Source of the DNA: JAGWBF01 sp963663025
GTDB lineage: Bacteria > Chloroflexota > Dehalococcoidia > Lucifugimonadales > JAGWBF01
NCBI GenBank assembly: GCA_963663025.1
Contig: OY760073.1
Coordinates: forward strand, 2,108,001 to 2,172,000
Reading direction: 5' to 3'
DNA: 64,000 nucleotides
The translations under genes and the position numbers were made by a program. This document shows positions 15,788-25,095 of this stretch, in pieces; position 1 is the first letter of the stretch, and the number at the start of each line of letters is the position of its first letter. The notes under the pieces are model-generated. The model ran no database searches and was not told the DNA's origin. It saw only the letters and a program-made list of their open reading frames with translations.

Positions 15788-17134
15788 ATGCAGCAGCAGA
15801 CCGCCTACGAAGCACCTTACCTGGAGGCCTTTGACGCCTTTCAGGCTGGGCATGCATCCGGGGACCCGGCCTACATACAGACCCACCGCCGGGAGGCCAT
15901 TGAACGCTTCGGCGCGCAGGGGTTTCCCACCGCCCGCAGGGGCAACGAAGCATGGAAGTACACCGATGTCAGACCTCTGGCGAGTGTACCTTTCCGGCTC
16001 CCGGACCCATCTAAAGGGACGCCGGTTAAGGCGAGCCAGCTAAGGACCGCATCCTTTGGCCCTGGCGAATGGCCGAAGCTGGTGTTTGTGGATGGGACCT
16101 ACAGCCAAGAGCTCTCCAGCCCGCCCGGATCATCCAACGGTGTCACGATATGCAACCTGGCCGAGGCCATGACTCACCGCTCTGAGGTGGTGGAGCAGCA
16201 CCTTGGCCGGCTGGCCTCCCAGGAAGAGAACGGGTTCACAGCCCTGAACACTGCCTTTGTCCGCGACGGCGCTTTCGTCCATGTGTCCAAGGACTACAAT
16301 GCCGAGCAACCCGTCCTGATTATCAACCTGTCTTCGGGCAAGCAGCCCGACAGCGTGAACCACCCCAGGGCCTTGATAGTCGCCGAGGAAGGCTCCGACG
16401 CCATGGTGGTGGAGATGCACTCTGCCCTAAAGTCAAGCAGATACTTCACCAACGCCGTCACCGAGGTGGCGGTTGCTCCCGGCGCGACGGTGCACCACTT
16501 CAGAGTGCAGCGCCAGAGCCCACAGGCTTACCACATCGCCACTATAAAGGCGGAGGTGGGGCGCGAGGCCTATTTCGACTCGGCGGCTGTGGACATGGGC
16601 GCTTCCCTTGCCCGGAACAACTTGGGCGTTGCAATGTCTGGCGAGCAGGCCAACGCCGCGCTGAACGGCCTGTACCTGGTGGGCGATGCCCAGCACGTGG
16701 ACAACGAGGTGATCATAGACCACGCCTCCCCGAACACCACCAGCCGGGAGCTTTACAAGGGCATCCTGGATGGAAAGTCCCGCTCGGTGTTCCACGGCAG
16801 CATCATAGTCAGGAAAGACGCCCAGAAGGTCAACGCAAGCCAGGCAGACAAGAACCTGCTCCTTTCCGAGCAGGCGGAAGCGGACACCAAGCCCGCCTTC
16901 TGGATTTATGCCGATGACGTTAAGTGCGGGCACGGCGCCGCCAACGGCCAGCTTGATGAGAACGCCCTGTTCTATCTGCAGGCCAGGGGCATAGACAGGG
17001 ACGCCGCCCGGTCTATGCTCATCCGCGCTTTCGCCAGGGAGATCATCCAGCTTATCGACCTTACCCCCCTGCGAGACTACATAGATCGCCAGGTGGTGAA
17101 GGCAATCCCCCAACTTCAGTCGGGCGCAGCCTGA
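15788..17134 (+). CDS. sufD: Fe-S cluster assembly protein SufD
   Basis: The protein has 448 residues from the ATG at 15788. A TTG at 15755 that overlaps sufC is possible, but its extra residues carry no family similarity. SufD features are GNEAWKYTDVRPLA near the N-terminus, a long beta-helix core (IVAEEGSDAMVVEMHSA and NAALNGLYLVGDAQHVDNEV) and C-terminal CGHGAANGQLDENALFYLQARGI, with the His/Cys pair used at the SufB-SufD interface. It completes the SufBC2D complex. No clear Shine-Dalgarno precedes either start. Confidence 0.93.
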   Translation: MQQQTAYEAPYLEAFDAFQAGHASGDPAYIQTHRREAIERFGAQGFPTARRGNEAWKYTDVRPLASVPFRLPDPSKGTPVKASQLRTASFGPGEWPKLVFVDGTYSQELSSPPGSSNGVTICNLAEAMTHRSEVVEQHLGRLASQEENGFTALNTAFVRDGAFVHVSKDYNAEQPVLIINLSSGKQPDSVNHPRALIVAEEGSDAMVVEMHSALKSSRYFTNAVTEVAVAPGATVHHFRVQRQSPQAYHIATIKAEVGREAYFDSAAVDMGASLARNNLGVAMSGEQANAALNGLYLVGDAQHVDNEVIIDHASPNTTSRELYKGILDGKSRSVFHGSIIVRKDAQKVNASQADKNLLLSEQAEADTKPAFWIYADDVKCGHGAANGQLDENALFYLQARGIDRDAARSMLIRAFAREIIQLIDLTPLRDYIDRQVVKAIPQLQSGAA

Positions 17135-17164
17135 CCGCCATTTTCACGAAGGGAACGTGCATAG

Positions 17165-17491
17165 ATGGAGCTTCAGTACTTTCCGGTAGCAAAAGTGGAA
17201 GAGTTGCCCCCCGGTAGCACCATGCGGGTGCGACCCACCAAGGGGGAGTACCTCCTGGTGTGCAACGTGGAAGGCGAACTATACGCCATCGAGGACTTTT
17301 GCACCCATGACGGGTCGATCCTGGGATTCGGGGAGATGGACGGCAAGTTCATCGAATGTCCCCGGCACTTCGCCAGGTTCGACGTTACCTGCGGCGAAGC
17401 CACCGGGTTCTGGAAGCACCTTAAGCCCGTACCCACCTTTCCCGTGCGGATAACAGATGACAACATCGAAGTCGGACTGAAGGTACGATGA
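17165..17491 (+). CDS. Rieske-type ferredoxin of the suf operon
   Basis: The 108-residue single-domain Rieske protein has the ligand sets CTHDGS (about residues 46-51) and CPRHFARFD (about residues 65-73), that is C-x-H and C-x2-H. It resembles the non-haem dioxygenase ferredoxin component, but it lies inside the suf operon between sufD and sufS, an arrangement found in several bacterial groups. It may supply electrons for cluster assembly or be a client. It is preceded by GAAGGGAACGTGC and starts with ATG. Confidence 0.9.
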   Translation: MELQYFPVAKVEELPPGSTMRVRPTKGEYLLVCNVEGELYAIEDFCTHDGSILGFGEMDGKFIECPRHFARFDVTCGEATGFWKHLKPVPTFPVRITDDNIEVGLKVR

Positions 17492-17519
17492 ACCCGACGG
17501 AGGCCGGCAAGGGGGCGCT

Positions 17520-18761
17520 GTGCTCGACGTAACCAAAATCCGAGAGGATTTTCCCATCCTGTCCAAGATGGTCTACGGGAAACCCCTCGTCTATCTTGAC
17601 AACGCGGCCACGTCCCAGAAACCCCGCCAGGTGATCCAAGCCCTGGTGGACTACTACGAAGGCTACAACTCCAACGTCCACCGGGGGGTCCACGCCCTCA
17701 GTATGGAAGCCACCCAGAGGTACGAGGAGGCGCGCCAGAAGACCGCCGACTTCATCGGCGCCGGAAGCTCCGAAGCGATTATATTCGTGCGCAACACCAC
17801 CGAGGCCATCAACCTGGTGGCCGGCACATGGGCAGTCGCCAACCTGAAGGCGGGCGACGAGATACTCACCACCGAGATGGAGCACCACAGCAACCTGGTG
17901 CCCTGGCAGAAGCTGGCCAAGGAAAAGGGTGTCATTCTCCGCTTCGTGCCCGTTACCGACCAGGGCACCCTCGACACCAGCGACCTGGACACCCTGCTGA
18001 GTGAACGCACCCGACTGGTGACCTTCAACCACATGTCCAACGTGCTGGGCACCATCAACCCGGTAGATACGTTGACCAAAGCCGCCAGGGCCAAGGGCGC
18101 CCTGGTGCTCTTGGACGGGGCCCAGAGCGTGCCCCACATGCCGGTGGATGTGCAGGACCTGGACTGCGATTTCATGGCTTTCTCGGGCCACAAGATGATG
18201 GGCCCCACGGGCATCGGCGTCCTCTACGTCAAGCCCAGCGTCATGGACCAGATGGAGCCCTTCCTGAGAGGCGGGGAGATGGTGAAGCAGGTGTGGCTGG
18301 AAGATGCCACCTGGAACGACCTGCCCATGAAGTTCGAGGCCGGCACTCCCAACATCGCCGACACCATCGCCCTGGGCACCGCCGTGGACTACCTCCAGGG
18401 CCTGGACATGGCCCAGGTGCGCCAGCACGAGACCCAGATCACCGCCTACGCCCTGGAGGCTTTTCGCGAGCTCAAGGAAGACCTGGAGATGTACGGCCCC
18501 GAGGACCTGAACGTCCGGGGAGGCATCGTCTCCTTCTACGCCCACGATGTGCACCCCCACGACCTGGGGACCATGCTGGACCGCGAAGGCATCGCCATCA
18601 GGGCCGGGCACCACTGCGCCATGCCCCTGGTGCGGGACCGGCTGGGCAAGGCGGCCACCGCCCGGGCCAGCTTTTACGTCTATAACACCGAGGAAGAGGT
18701 GGACCAGCTTGTGGCCGCCCTGAAACAGGCGCTGAGGTTCTTCAAGGGCCGCACATCCTAG
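17520..18761 (+). CDS. sufS: Cysteine desulfurase SufS
   Basis: The 413-residue class-II cysteine desulfurase is PLP-dependent. It contains YLDNAATSQKP and the HRGVHALS segment, EHHSNLVPW, DGAQSVPHMPVDV, the PLP-binding Lys in SGHKMMGPTG (about residue 223) and the active-site Cys in RAGHHCAMP (about residue 364). It takes sulfur from cysteine and passes it as a persulfide to SufU. The start is GTG at 17520 behind AAGGGGG. It is co-oriented with, and 28 bases after, the Rieske gene. Confidence 0.95.
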   Translation: MLDVTKIREDFPILSKMVYGKPLVYLDNAATSQKPRQVIQALVDYYEGYNSNVHRGVHALSMEATQRYEEARQKTADFIGAGSSEAIIFVRNTTEAINLVAGTWAVANLKAGDEILTTEMEHHSNLVPWQKLAKEKGVILRFVPVTDQGTLDTSDLDTLLSERTRLVTFNHMSNVLGTINPVDTLTKAARAKGALVLLDGAQSVPHMPVDVQDLDCDFMAFSGHKMMGPTGIGVLYVKPSVMDQMEPFLRGGEMVKQVWLEDATWNDLPMKFEAGTPNIADTIALGTAVDYLQGLDMAQVRQHETQITAYALEAFRELKEDLEMYGPEDLNVRGGIVSFYAHDVHPHDLGTMLDREGIAIRAGHHCAMPLVRDRLGKAATARASFYVYNTEEEVDQLVAALKQALRFFKGRTS

Positions 18762-18826
18762 GCCACCTGAAGGGCGCTCCTATTTCCGCGGCCCTTGGCC
18801 GGGCCTAACGAGGTTAGACTGACAAC

Positions 18827-19285
18827 ATGCAGCAGTTCCCCATGGAAGAGTTGGACGAACTCTACCAGGAAGTGATCCTGGACCACTACCGCAACTCCCG
18901 CAACAATACTCCCCTTCCGTCGCCGGACATCGAGTATGACGGCTTCAACCCCTTCTGCGGCGACGAGGTGGTGCTGCAGCTCAAGTTGTCCGACGGCGCC
19001 GTCCAGCAGGCCGGTTTCCATGGCCAGGGGTGCTCCATCAGCCAAGCCTCGGCATCTATGATGACGGTCCTGCTGAAAGGCAAGACCCTGGAAGAGGCGG
19101 TCGCCCTGTCCGAGGTGTTCCGGCGAATGATGTCTGGCCAGGAGCCTACCGAGGAAGAGCTGGACATGATGGGCGACCTGGAGGCCCTGAAGGGGGTCTG
19201 CAAGTTCCCCGTGCGCATAAAGTGCGCCCTGCTGCCATGGGCAGCCCTAGAAGACGGGATCACCGAGTACCGCTCCCAAGGCTAG
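18827..19285 (+). CDS. sufU: Sulfur-transfer protein SufU
   Basis: The 152-residue protein has the three conserved Cys of SufU/IscU: NPFCGDEVVLQL, GQGCSISQAS and KCALLPWAAL. The insert between the second and third Cys (EPTEEELDMMGDLEALKGV) is typical for SufU as opposed to IscU. In Gram-positive-like SUF systems SufU is a zinc protein that accepts the persulfide from SufS. It is the last gene of the suf operon, 65 bases after sufS, and is followed by repeat-rich DNA with no visible intrinsic terminator. Confidence 0.93.
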   Translation: MQQFPMEELDELYQEVILDHYRNSRNNTPLPSPDIEYDGFNPFCGDEVVLQLKLSDGAVQQAGFHGQGCSISQASASMMTVLLKGKTLEEAVALSEVFRRMMSGQEPTEEELDMMGDLEALKGVCKFPVRIKCALLPWAALEDGITEYRSQG

Positions 19286-19759
19286 GGCAAGTCCCTTCTC
19301 CCCCCTTTTCGCAACCTCATCGTTCCCCCGGATACCGGGAACCTTCCTTAGCCCAATTTAGGTTGTCCGTTCCCCTTCGAATCCCCCAGGGCGAACGGAC
19401 AAGCCGGAAGGCATCGCATCCACAGCCCCGGCTCACCAGCCGCGCTTTTCGTCATTGCGGCGTAGGCCGCAATCCAGGACGGAGCATTGCCGGCTTCCCG
19501 GATGGCTATTCAATCGCGGTCGTCACTTCAGTAGGGCGCCTGTCTCATGCCCGGGCTTTCCTGGATTGCGGCCTACGCCGCAATGACGGAGCGGCCCTTC
19601 CTCACACCCTGCCTTCATCATCCCGGCCATCTATCGTCGTTCCCGCGATCAAGACTGTCCGTTCGCCCTGAGCATGCCCTGAGGCTCTCGAAGGGGGAAA
19701 TCGAAGGGGAACGGACAACCGGGCCCGTCATCCTAGCATTCTTCCCCTGGGTGACTAGG
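19286..19759. repeat. Intergenic repeat cluster between sufU and tatD
   Basis: No gene is seen in these 474 bases. They hold two TGTCCGTTCSCC-type palindromes (about 19363-19402 and 19653-19720). They also hold a perfect 30-base inverted repeat of the CATTGCGGCGTAGGCCGCAA type (19450-19479 against 19559-19588). All are members of repeat families found in other gaps of the window. Confidence 0.8.
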
Positions 19760-20548
19760 TTAGGATGCGGGAGAAATAGGCAGCTTCAGCAGGGTTGCCA
19801 GGTTGCGGGTAGTGGCCTCCGCGACCTCTTCCACGCTGATCCCCTTCAGCTCCGCCAGCTTCTCTGCAACGTCCCTGACGTGCCTGGGCTCCGTCCAGTT
19901 GTGCCGGTACTTCTTGAAGGGCTGGGGGGCCGCATCCGTCTCCAGCACGATGTTTTCCAGTGGCAGGTCCTTGGCGACCTCCTGGAGGTGGGGCAGCCTG
20001 AGCAGGGGCCGGGCCAGGGAAACCAAGAAACCGCTGTCGATGGCTTCCCTGGCTGTATCTTCATCATCCTGGAAGTAGTGCATGACGCCACCCACATCTC
20101 CGGCGCCCTCCTCCCGCAGCACCCTGAAGACGTCGGAGTGGGAATCCCGGGAGTGGAATATTACGGGCAGGCCCAGGGCCTTGGCCAGCCGTATCTGCTC
20201 CCTGAACATCCGGTGCTGACTGGGCACATCGGGAGACTCGGGCAGGTAGTCTAAGCCTATCTCGCTGATGCAGATGACCTTGGGACTGCTCCTGGCAAGC
20301 TCCTCCAGGTCCGAGAGTAGCCTTTCATCCCCGGGCATGGAAGTCTGCACTTCCATGGGGTGAATCCCCACTCCCGCATACAAGACGGCGTGTTCGCCGG
20401 CCATGCTCACGCAGATCCTGGAGGAGTCTAGGGTGGTGCCTGCGCAGATGATGGGGCCTACCTGGACACCCTCCGCCCTTTCCAGGATCTCAGGGATCTC
20501 CTGGGCGGGGTACTGGTCCAGGTGGGTGTGGGAATCGGCGAGGATCAA
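19760..20548 (-). CDS. TatD-family metal-dependent deoxyribonuclease
   Basis: The 262-residue TIM-barrel hydrolase has the TatD metal ligands in order: ADSHTHLDQYP, the Glu in ISEIGLDY, His in VIFHSRDSH, HYFQDDEDT and the Asp in IVLETDAAPQPF. These proteins are 3'-5' exo-DNases or -RNases linked to DNA repair and turnover. The start codon is TTG at 20548 (MILADSHTH); no ATG lies upstream in frame. It is divergent from the flippase-like gene. Confidence 0.9.
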   Translation of the reverse strand: MILADSHTHLDQYPAQEIPEILERAEGVQVGPIICAGTTLDSSRICVSMAGEHAVLYAGVGIHPMEVQTSMPGDERLLSDLEELARSSPKVICISEIGLDYLPESPDVPSQHRMFREQIRLAKALGLPVIFHSRDSHSDVFRVLREEGAGDVGGVMHYFQDDEDTAREAIDSGFLVSLARPLLRLPHLQEVAKDLPLENIVLETDAAPQPFKKYRHNWTEPRHVRDVAEKLAELKGISVEEVAEATTRNLATLLKLPISPAS

Positions 20549-20642
20549 CGCTGCTTTCCTTGTAGGTGTTTGTTTGGCTACTATATACTAGCCCAAAAGA
20601 GGCTACAAGAACCGGCATTCAACCTGAAGGGGGCAACGTCCA

Positions 20643-21674
20643 CTGCCACGGATAAGCACCTCTCGGCTCCCCATTAAGTGGCTCCGTAACACTCGCGTCC
20701 AACTTGTCCTGGGATTCGCAATAAGCGGCGGATTGGGCTGGCTGGCGGTCAGAGGAATCGATTGGGGTCTGGTGCTGGAGCAGTTCCAGACCTTCCCGAT
20801 CATCTGGGCCTTCATATCCCTGCTGACCGTGGTCGTGGCCAACATCTTCCGGGCCTACCGTTGGAAGGTGCTCTTCATTAGCGAGCCGGTCTCCCTGCTG
20901 CGGTTGTTTATGGTGCAGAACACCGGCATCGGGCTGAACAACGTAGTGCCTGTGCGGGTAATCAGCGAAGGCGTGCAGTTCGCCCTATTGACCCTGCGTT
21001 ACAAGGTCAATAACGGCGTGGCGTTGGGCACTATGGGGGTTGAACGCGTACTGGATATGGTGATCACGGCCAGCCTGCTGATGGCCGGCCTGGTCCTCAT
21101 CCCCGACATAGGTCAAGCCCGCCCCTACGTGATAGGCGCTTTCGTCTTTGCCATCTTGGCCGTGCTGGCGATACCTGTGTTTGTAAAGCTGGCAGGCACA
21201 GGCTTCCTCAGCCGCATCTCCCTGCTGTCAGCCACCGTCGACTACCTCTCCCAGCTCAATCAGTCCAAGGGAGCGCTGGTCCAGTCCTTCCTGCTCACCC
21301 TCGCCCACTGGCTGCTCCTGGGGTTGGCGGTATGGGTCCTTGCCTTCGGCATGGACCTGGGGATCAGCCCCGTTGTGGCAACCCTGACCATCCTGGGGAC
21401 CCTGTACTTCACCACATCCGTGCCCTCATTGCCCGCAGGACTGGGCACCTTCGAGTTTGCCGTGGTGTATGTGCTTAAGCTGTTTGACGTGGACCAAGCC
21501 TCGGCCTTCAGCTTTGCCGTCGTCATCCATGCTGTGGTCTTCCTTCCGCCCATCGTGGTGGCCCTTGCCCTGTTCAGCTCCCTGGGTCTGCATCCATTCA
21601 AGCGGAATGCGCCGGATGCGGAGATGCCAAATTCCCCGGTGCTGGCAACCCCGGGAAGCCCTGGGGACGAATGA
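20643..21674 (+). CDS. Flippase-like membrane protein (lysylphosphatidylglycerol synthase TM / UPF0104 type)
   Basis: This polytopic membrane protein has about eight hydrophobic segments. Family hallmarks are RAYRWKVLF after the first helices, NNVVPVRVISEGVQF (the NxxPxR region), ERVLDM, and the late SVPSLPAGLGTFEFAVVYVL motif. The first canonical start (TTG 20733) would cut away most of the first helix. The frame continues upstream with IKWLRNTRVQLVLGFAISGG, which fits the family, back to a CTG at 20643 that has GAAGGGGG nine bases ahead. Proteins of this family move or flip lipid-linked substrates; the substrate here is unknown. Its stop overlaps the next start (ATGA). Confidence 0.8.
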   Translation: MPRISTSRLPIKWLRNTRVQLVLGFAISGGLGWLAVRGIDWGLVLEQFQTFPIIWAFISLLTVVVANIFRAYRWKVLFISEPVSLLRLFMVQNTGIGLNNVVPVRVISEGVQFALLTLRYKVNNGVALGTMGVERVLDMVITASLLMAGLVLIPDIGQARPYVIGAFVFAILAVLAIPVFVKLAGTGFLSRISLLSATVDYLSQLNQSKGALVQSFLLTLAHWLLLGLAVWVLAFGMDLGISPVVATLTILGTLYFTTSVPSLPAGLGTFEFAVVYVLKLFDVDQASAFSFAVVIHAVVFLPPIVVALALFSSLGLHPFKRNAPDAEMPNSPVLATPGSPGDE

Positions 21675-23365
21675 GGCGGGCATGGCTCATCCCTACAACC
21701 CTCGCCCTGCTCCTGTTTATTTCCGCCTGCAACGGAGCTTCCCCTGCACCTTCAGCTACACCGTCGCCCATACCGTCTACTCCTCTGCCTTCGGCAACGG
21801 TCGTGCCGTCGCCATCTCCCACCCTGCAGGCCACACCCTCGCCCGCCGGCGTCCGCGGTGGCCGCCTGACCACCCTCACCCAGGTTAACGTGCCCCACCT
21901 GGATGTGCACCAGGAGGTGCAGGAGACCCTCGCCTCCATGGGGCCGGGGCTGGCCTACAGCCGGCTGCTGCGCTTGGCAACCGGCCCCGAGAGCGAGTAC
22001 CCCCAGCCCAGCCTTCTGCTGGAGTGTGACCTGTGCGAAAGCTGGGAAGCCCTGGACCCCCTGACCTACAGCTTCAAGCTGCGGGAGGGTGTGCGCTGGC
22101 ATGATGTGTCCCCGGTGAACGGTCGGGAGATGACGGCCGATGATGTTGCCTACAGCCTGGAGCGTCTGCGCACACCGGGCTGGCCCAATGCGGGCCTGCT
22201 GAGAAACATCGACAGCATCGACGTAGTGGACAGGCGCACCATAAACATATCCCTGGCGCCGGGCTTCCCGGATGCCGACTTCATGGCGTCCCTGGCCGAC
22301 GGCCACGCCAAGGTGGTGTCCCCCGAGGTGGTGGACCTTAGGGGAGACCTGAAGGAGGCCGAGGTCATCGGCACAGGCCCCTGGAGATGGGTGAACACCA
22401 GGGAGGACGTTGGCGCCCTGCTGGAACGCAACGACGCCTACTTCGAACCGGGCCTCCCCTACGCCGATGAGCTGTTCATCCGCGTCATGGGGGGCAGCGA
22501 CGAGGCCCGGCTGGCCGCCTTTGCCACCGGCGTGGTGGATGTTTACAGGCTGCCGCCCCAGTTGCAGGCATCCCTGGAGGAGACGGGAGCGCCCTACAAC
22601 TCCTTCCGGTCCCGGCGGGGCGGAACCGGACTGGTCCTGACCATGAACACGTCGGCCCCTCCCTTCGACGACCTTCGGGTGAGGCAAGCTGTACTGCTGG
22701 CGCTGGACCCGTGGCGCGACCTGGACACCTTGTGGGCCGGCCAGGGCTTCGTAAGCGCGGGCATTCCCGTCAGGAGTTCCCAGTGGCTCTTGGGAGAGGA
22801 TGAGATCCGGAAGACCTACTTTGCGTCGCCGGCAAGGGCGCGAAACATCCTGGAGGGCTTCGAATCAGGGGAGCTTACGTCCTTTAGGTTGCATGTGGGA
22901 GACTTTGGCGACCTGCACCTGGAGTACGGGCGCAACATTGCCGAAGACCTGCGGGCCGTCGGGTTCGACTTCCCCGCAGACCCCTTGTTCCTCACGCCTC
23001 CCGAGTACCGCGACAAGGTGTGGGCGCAGGGAGACTACCAGATCGCCGTGGGCCCAATTCCCCCAACGGTCACCACCAACAACTACCTGCTGAACATCCT
23101 CCACAGCTCTTCAGACCTCAACGTTACCCGTCACGCCGACGATGTCCTGGACGCTCTCATAACTTCGCAGGCCACGGAGCGGGATCCGACCGCCAGGGGG
23201 GAGATAGTGCGCCAGATACAGCGCAGGGTGCTGGAGCAGGCCTACATGGTGGCCACGGTGACTGCCGGGGACATGTGGGTTTTCCACCCCAGGGTCAGGG
23301 GCTTCTATCCCAATACCGCCGCCTCCGAGTACTTCTTCTGGGCTAAGACCTGGCTGCAGAACTAG
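21671..23365 (+). CDS. Family-5 (peptide-type) extracellular solute-binding lipoprotein
   Basis: The 564-residue lipoprotein has lipobox FISAC at about residue 20 and a Ser/Thr/Pro stalk (residues 22-58). The following SBP_bac_5 domain shows YSFKLREGVRWHD, MTADDVAYSLERL, TGPWRWV and DDLRVRQAVLLALD. Such proteins bind peptides, nickel chelates or other solutes for Opp/Dpp-type importers. No permease gene is adjacent; the OppD-like ATPase at 2.3-3.3 kb is a possible but unproven partner. It is translationally coupled to the flippase-like gene by a four-base overlap. Confidence 0.88.
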   Translation: MRRAWLIPTTLALLLFISACNGASPAPSATPSPIPSTPLPSATVVPSPSPTLQATPSPAGVRGGRLTTLTQVNVPHLDVHQEVQETLASMGPGLAYSRLLRLATGPESEYPQPSLLLECDLCESWEALDPLTYSFKLREGVRWHDVSPVNGREMTADDVAYSLERLRTPGWPNAGLLRNIDSIDVVDRRTINISLAPGFPDADFMASLADGHAKVVSPEVVDLRGDLKEAEVIGTGPWRWVNTREDVGALLERNDAYFEPGLPYADELFIRVMGGSDEARLAAFATGVVDVYRLPPQLQASLEETGAPYNSFRSRRGGTGLVLTMNTSAPPFDDLRVRQAVLLALDPWRDLDTLWAGQGFVSAGIPVRSSQWLLGEDEIRKTYFASPARARNILEGFESGELTSFRLHVGDFGDLHLEYGRNIAEDLRAVGFDFPADPLFLTPPEYRDKVWAQGDYQIAVGPIPPTVTTNNYLLNILHSSSDLNVTRHADDVLDALITSQATERDPTARGEIVRQIQRRVLEQAYMVATVTAGDMWVFHPRVRGFYPNTAASEYFFWAKTWLQN

Positions 23366-23370
23366 GTTGC

Positions 23371-25095
23371 CTACTTGCTCAGCAGAGGTATTTTGAGCCT
23401 CTTTGCCAGTAGAGCCACGGCCAGCACCGCCACTCCGGCCGCCACCATGTACACCGAGGTAAGCACCCAGTCCACCGCCGCGTCCTTAGCCATAGAGTGC
23501 AGCACATCGCGAGCTATGTTCAATCCGCTCCTGGGGAGGTCATTGTTGGAGTCCAACAGCAAATCATTGAACCAGATGTACACCTGTGTCGGGAGCATGG
23601 CCCTCAGGATGACTCCAATCACCAAGCCGACAGATCCTACGGTCATTAGAATGCCCGCCAGCCAGAACAGGCCGGACGACACCCGGGGCAGATATACTGA
23701 GACAGCCCCGACGGAAGCCAGAGCAAGGATCGCCAAGAGTATCGTTTCGCCCTGGCCCACCCTTCCCGCGAAGCTGCGCACATCCTCCAGCCTCCACTCT
23801 TCCAACAGCGCCTCTCTGGTAACTCCTTCCTCGTCGGCCGCCCACTGCACCAGGTCCAGCATCCTGGGCTCGCTTCCGTCCCCGGGTTCCACCAGCCGGT
23901 CCCGAATCTCCTCAATGGACTCGTCGATGACCGGCCCAGCGATGCTGCGGCTGGCCAGCTTCAGGGATCCCCTGACGTCCCCTCCGGCCAGCAGGGCCTT
24001 GATCGCATCTTCCTGCGCATCAAGGTTGTCCAGAGACTCCTGGGAGAGGCCGCCTTGCTCCTCCAGGGACCGCACAGCCTCGTCATAGACCGTATCGATG
24101 TAATCATCTACGGCGTCCTCCACCAAGGGAGCCACAACGGGAACAATGGCGTCTCTTATGTCCCCCGCTCGTATGCTTTCCTTTACGGCTTCTTCATGCT
24201 CCTGGAGGGCCTGTACAGCGTTCTGGCGCACATCTGCGGGAATGCTCGGAGAGGCGGACAGGAGGGCAACGGCCGAGTCGTACGCCTGGACGAACAGTTC
24301 CCTCTGGATCGGGGAGATGGCTTCGATGGACGGGATAGAATCGGGGATACGGCCGGAAGCCAGCCCGACGTAGATGCTGTTAAGATCTTCGGCCAGCTCC
24401 AGGGGCCCCGTTATCTTCACGACCGGCAAGTCGCCCAGCGTATTCTCCACCGATGCGGCTACAACGGCAGTAGGGTCTTCAATGCTGGGTATCGATGAGG
24501 GCAGCCGCCCCCCGCTGAGGTCGTCGTAGAGGGCCTCCAGGTTCGCCTCCAGCTCATCCAGGTTGTTAACCGGCGCATCGGGGACCTCATCGATCCGCTC
24601 ATCGATGTAGCCAAGCAGGACCGGCTTTGCCCGATCCAGTGGAGGGCCGAGGTCTATCAGCATCTCCAGGGAGTCATCCTCCCCACCCAGGTACCCGATC
24701 AGGGACTCGATGGAGGTCTCCACCTGCTCCTGGGCATAATCGGGGGGAAGTATCTCCCTGGCCAGGCGGACGATGTCTTCACTGGACACAACTTGGATAT
24801 TGCCGAGAAGCTCGATCCTGACCTCCTCCACCTCCTCATCCAGGAGCACCTCGTCGTAGAAGCGGTCGTAGATGCGGTTCTCGGAAAAGCTGACAGTGTA
24901 AAAGCCTGCGTCGAAGAGGTTGCCGAAGATGGTGGTGCTGAGCAGGTAGGCCAGGAATACCACCAGGATAACGAAGGTCAGGATCAGTGTGGCGACGACC
25001 CTGATTATGCCGGGTCCTTGAATGGCGTGCGCTCCGTGCTTTGGTGGGTGGCGGGCCGGCTTGTTCCTTTCGGCATCCTGCCGGCCAGCTACCAA
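23371..25095 (-). CDS. Large envelope protein of unknown function with N- and C-terminal membrane segments
   Basis: This 574-residue protein is not recognised as a named family. One strong helix lies at about residues 32-55 (VVATLILTFVILVVFLAYLL). A long acidic, mostly helical extracytoplasmic region of about 380 residues follows, with several repeats of the pattern 'LPSSIPSIE' and 'RIPDSIPSIE'. Three or four hydrophobic segments close the C-terminus (ILLAILALASVGAVSVYL, AGILMTVGSVGLVIGVILR, VYMVAAGVAVLAVALLA). The start is TTG at 25095. The paired SIPSIE repeats suggest internal duplication. It faces the binding-protein gene tail to tail, with five bases between the stops. Confidence 0.7.
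   Translation of the reverse strand: MVAGRQDAERNKPARHPPKHGAHAIQGPGIIRVVATLILTFVILVVFLAYLLSTTIFGNLFDAGFYTVSFSENRIYDRFYDEVLLDEEVEEVRIELLGNIQVVSSEDIVRLAREILPPDYAQEQVETSIESLIGYLGGEDDSLEMLIDLGPPLDRAKPVLLGYIDERIDEVPDAPVNNLDELEANLEALYDDLSGGRLPSSIPSIEDPTAVVAASVENTLGDLPVVKITGPLELAEDLNSIYVGLASGRIPDSIPSIEAISPIQRELFVQAYDSAVALLSASPSIPADVRQNAVQALQEHEEAVKESIRAGDIRDAIVPVVAPLVEDAVDDYIDTVYDEAVRSLEEQGGLSQESLDNLDAQEDAIKALLAGGDVRGSLKLASRSIAGPVIDESIEEIRDRLVEPGDGSEPRMLDLVQWAADEEGVTREALLEEWRLEDVRSFAGRVGQGETILLAILALASVGAVSVYLPRVSSGLFWLAGILMTVGSVGLVIGVILRAMLPTQVYIWFNDLLLDSNNDLPRSGLNIARDVLHSMAKDAAVDWVLTSVYMVAAGVAVLAVALLAKRLKIPLLSK

Noticed and set aside
17421..18614. 397-codon minus-strand open frame
   Set aside because: Antisense to sufS; shadow of third-position GC.
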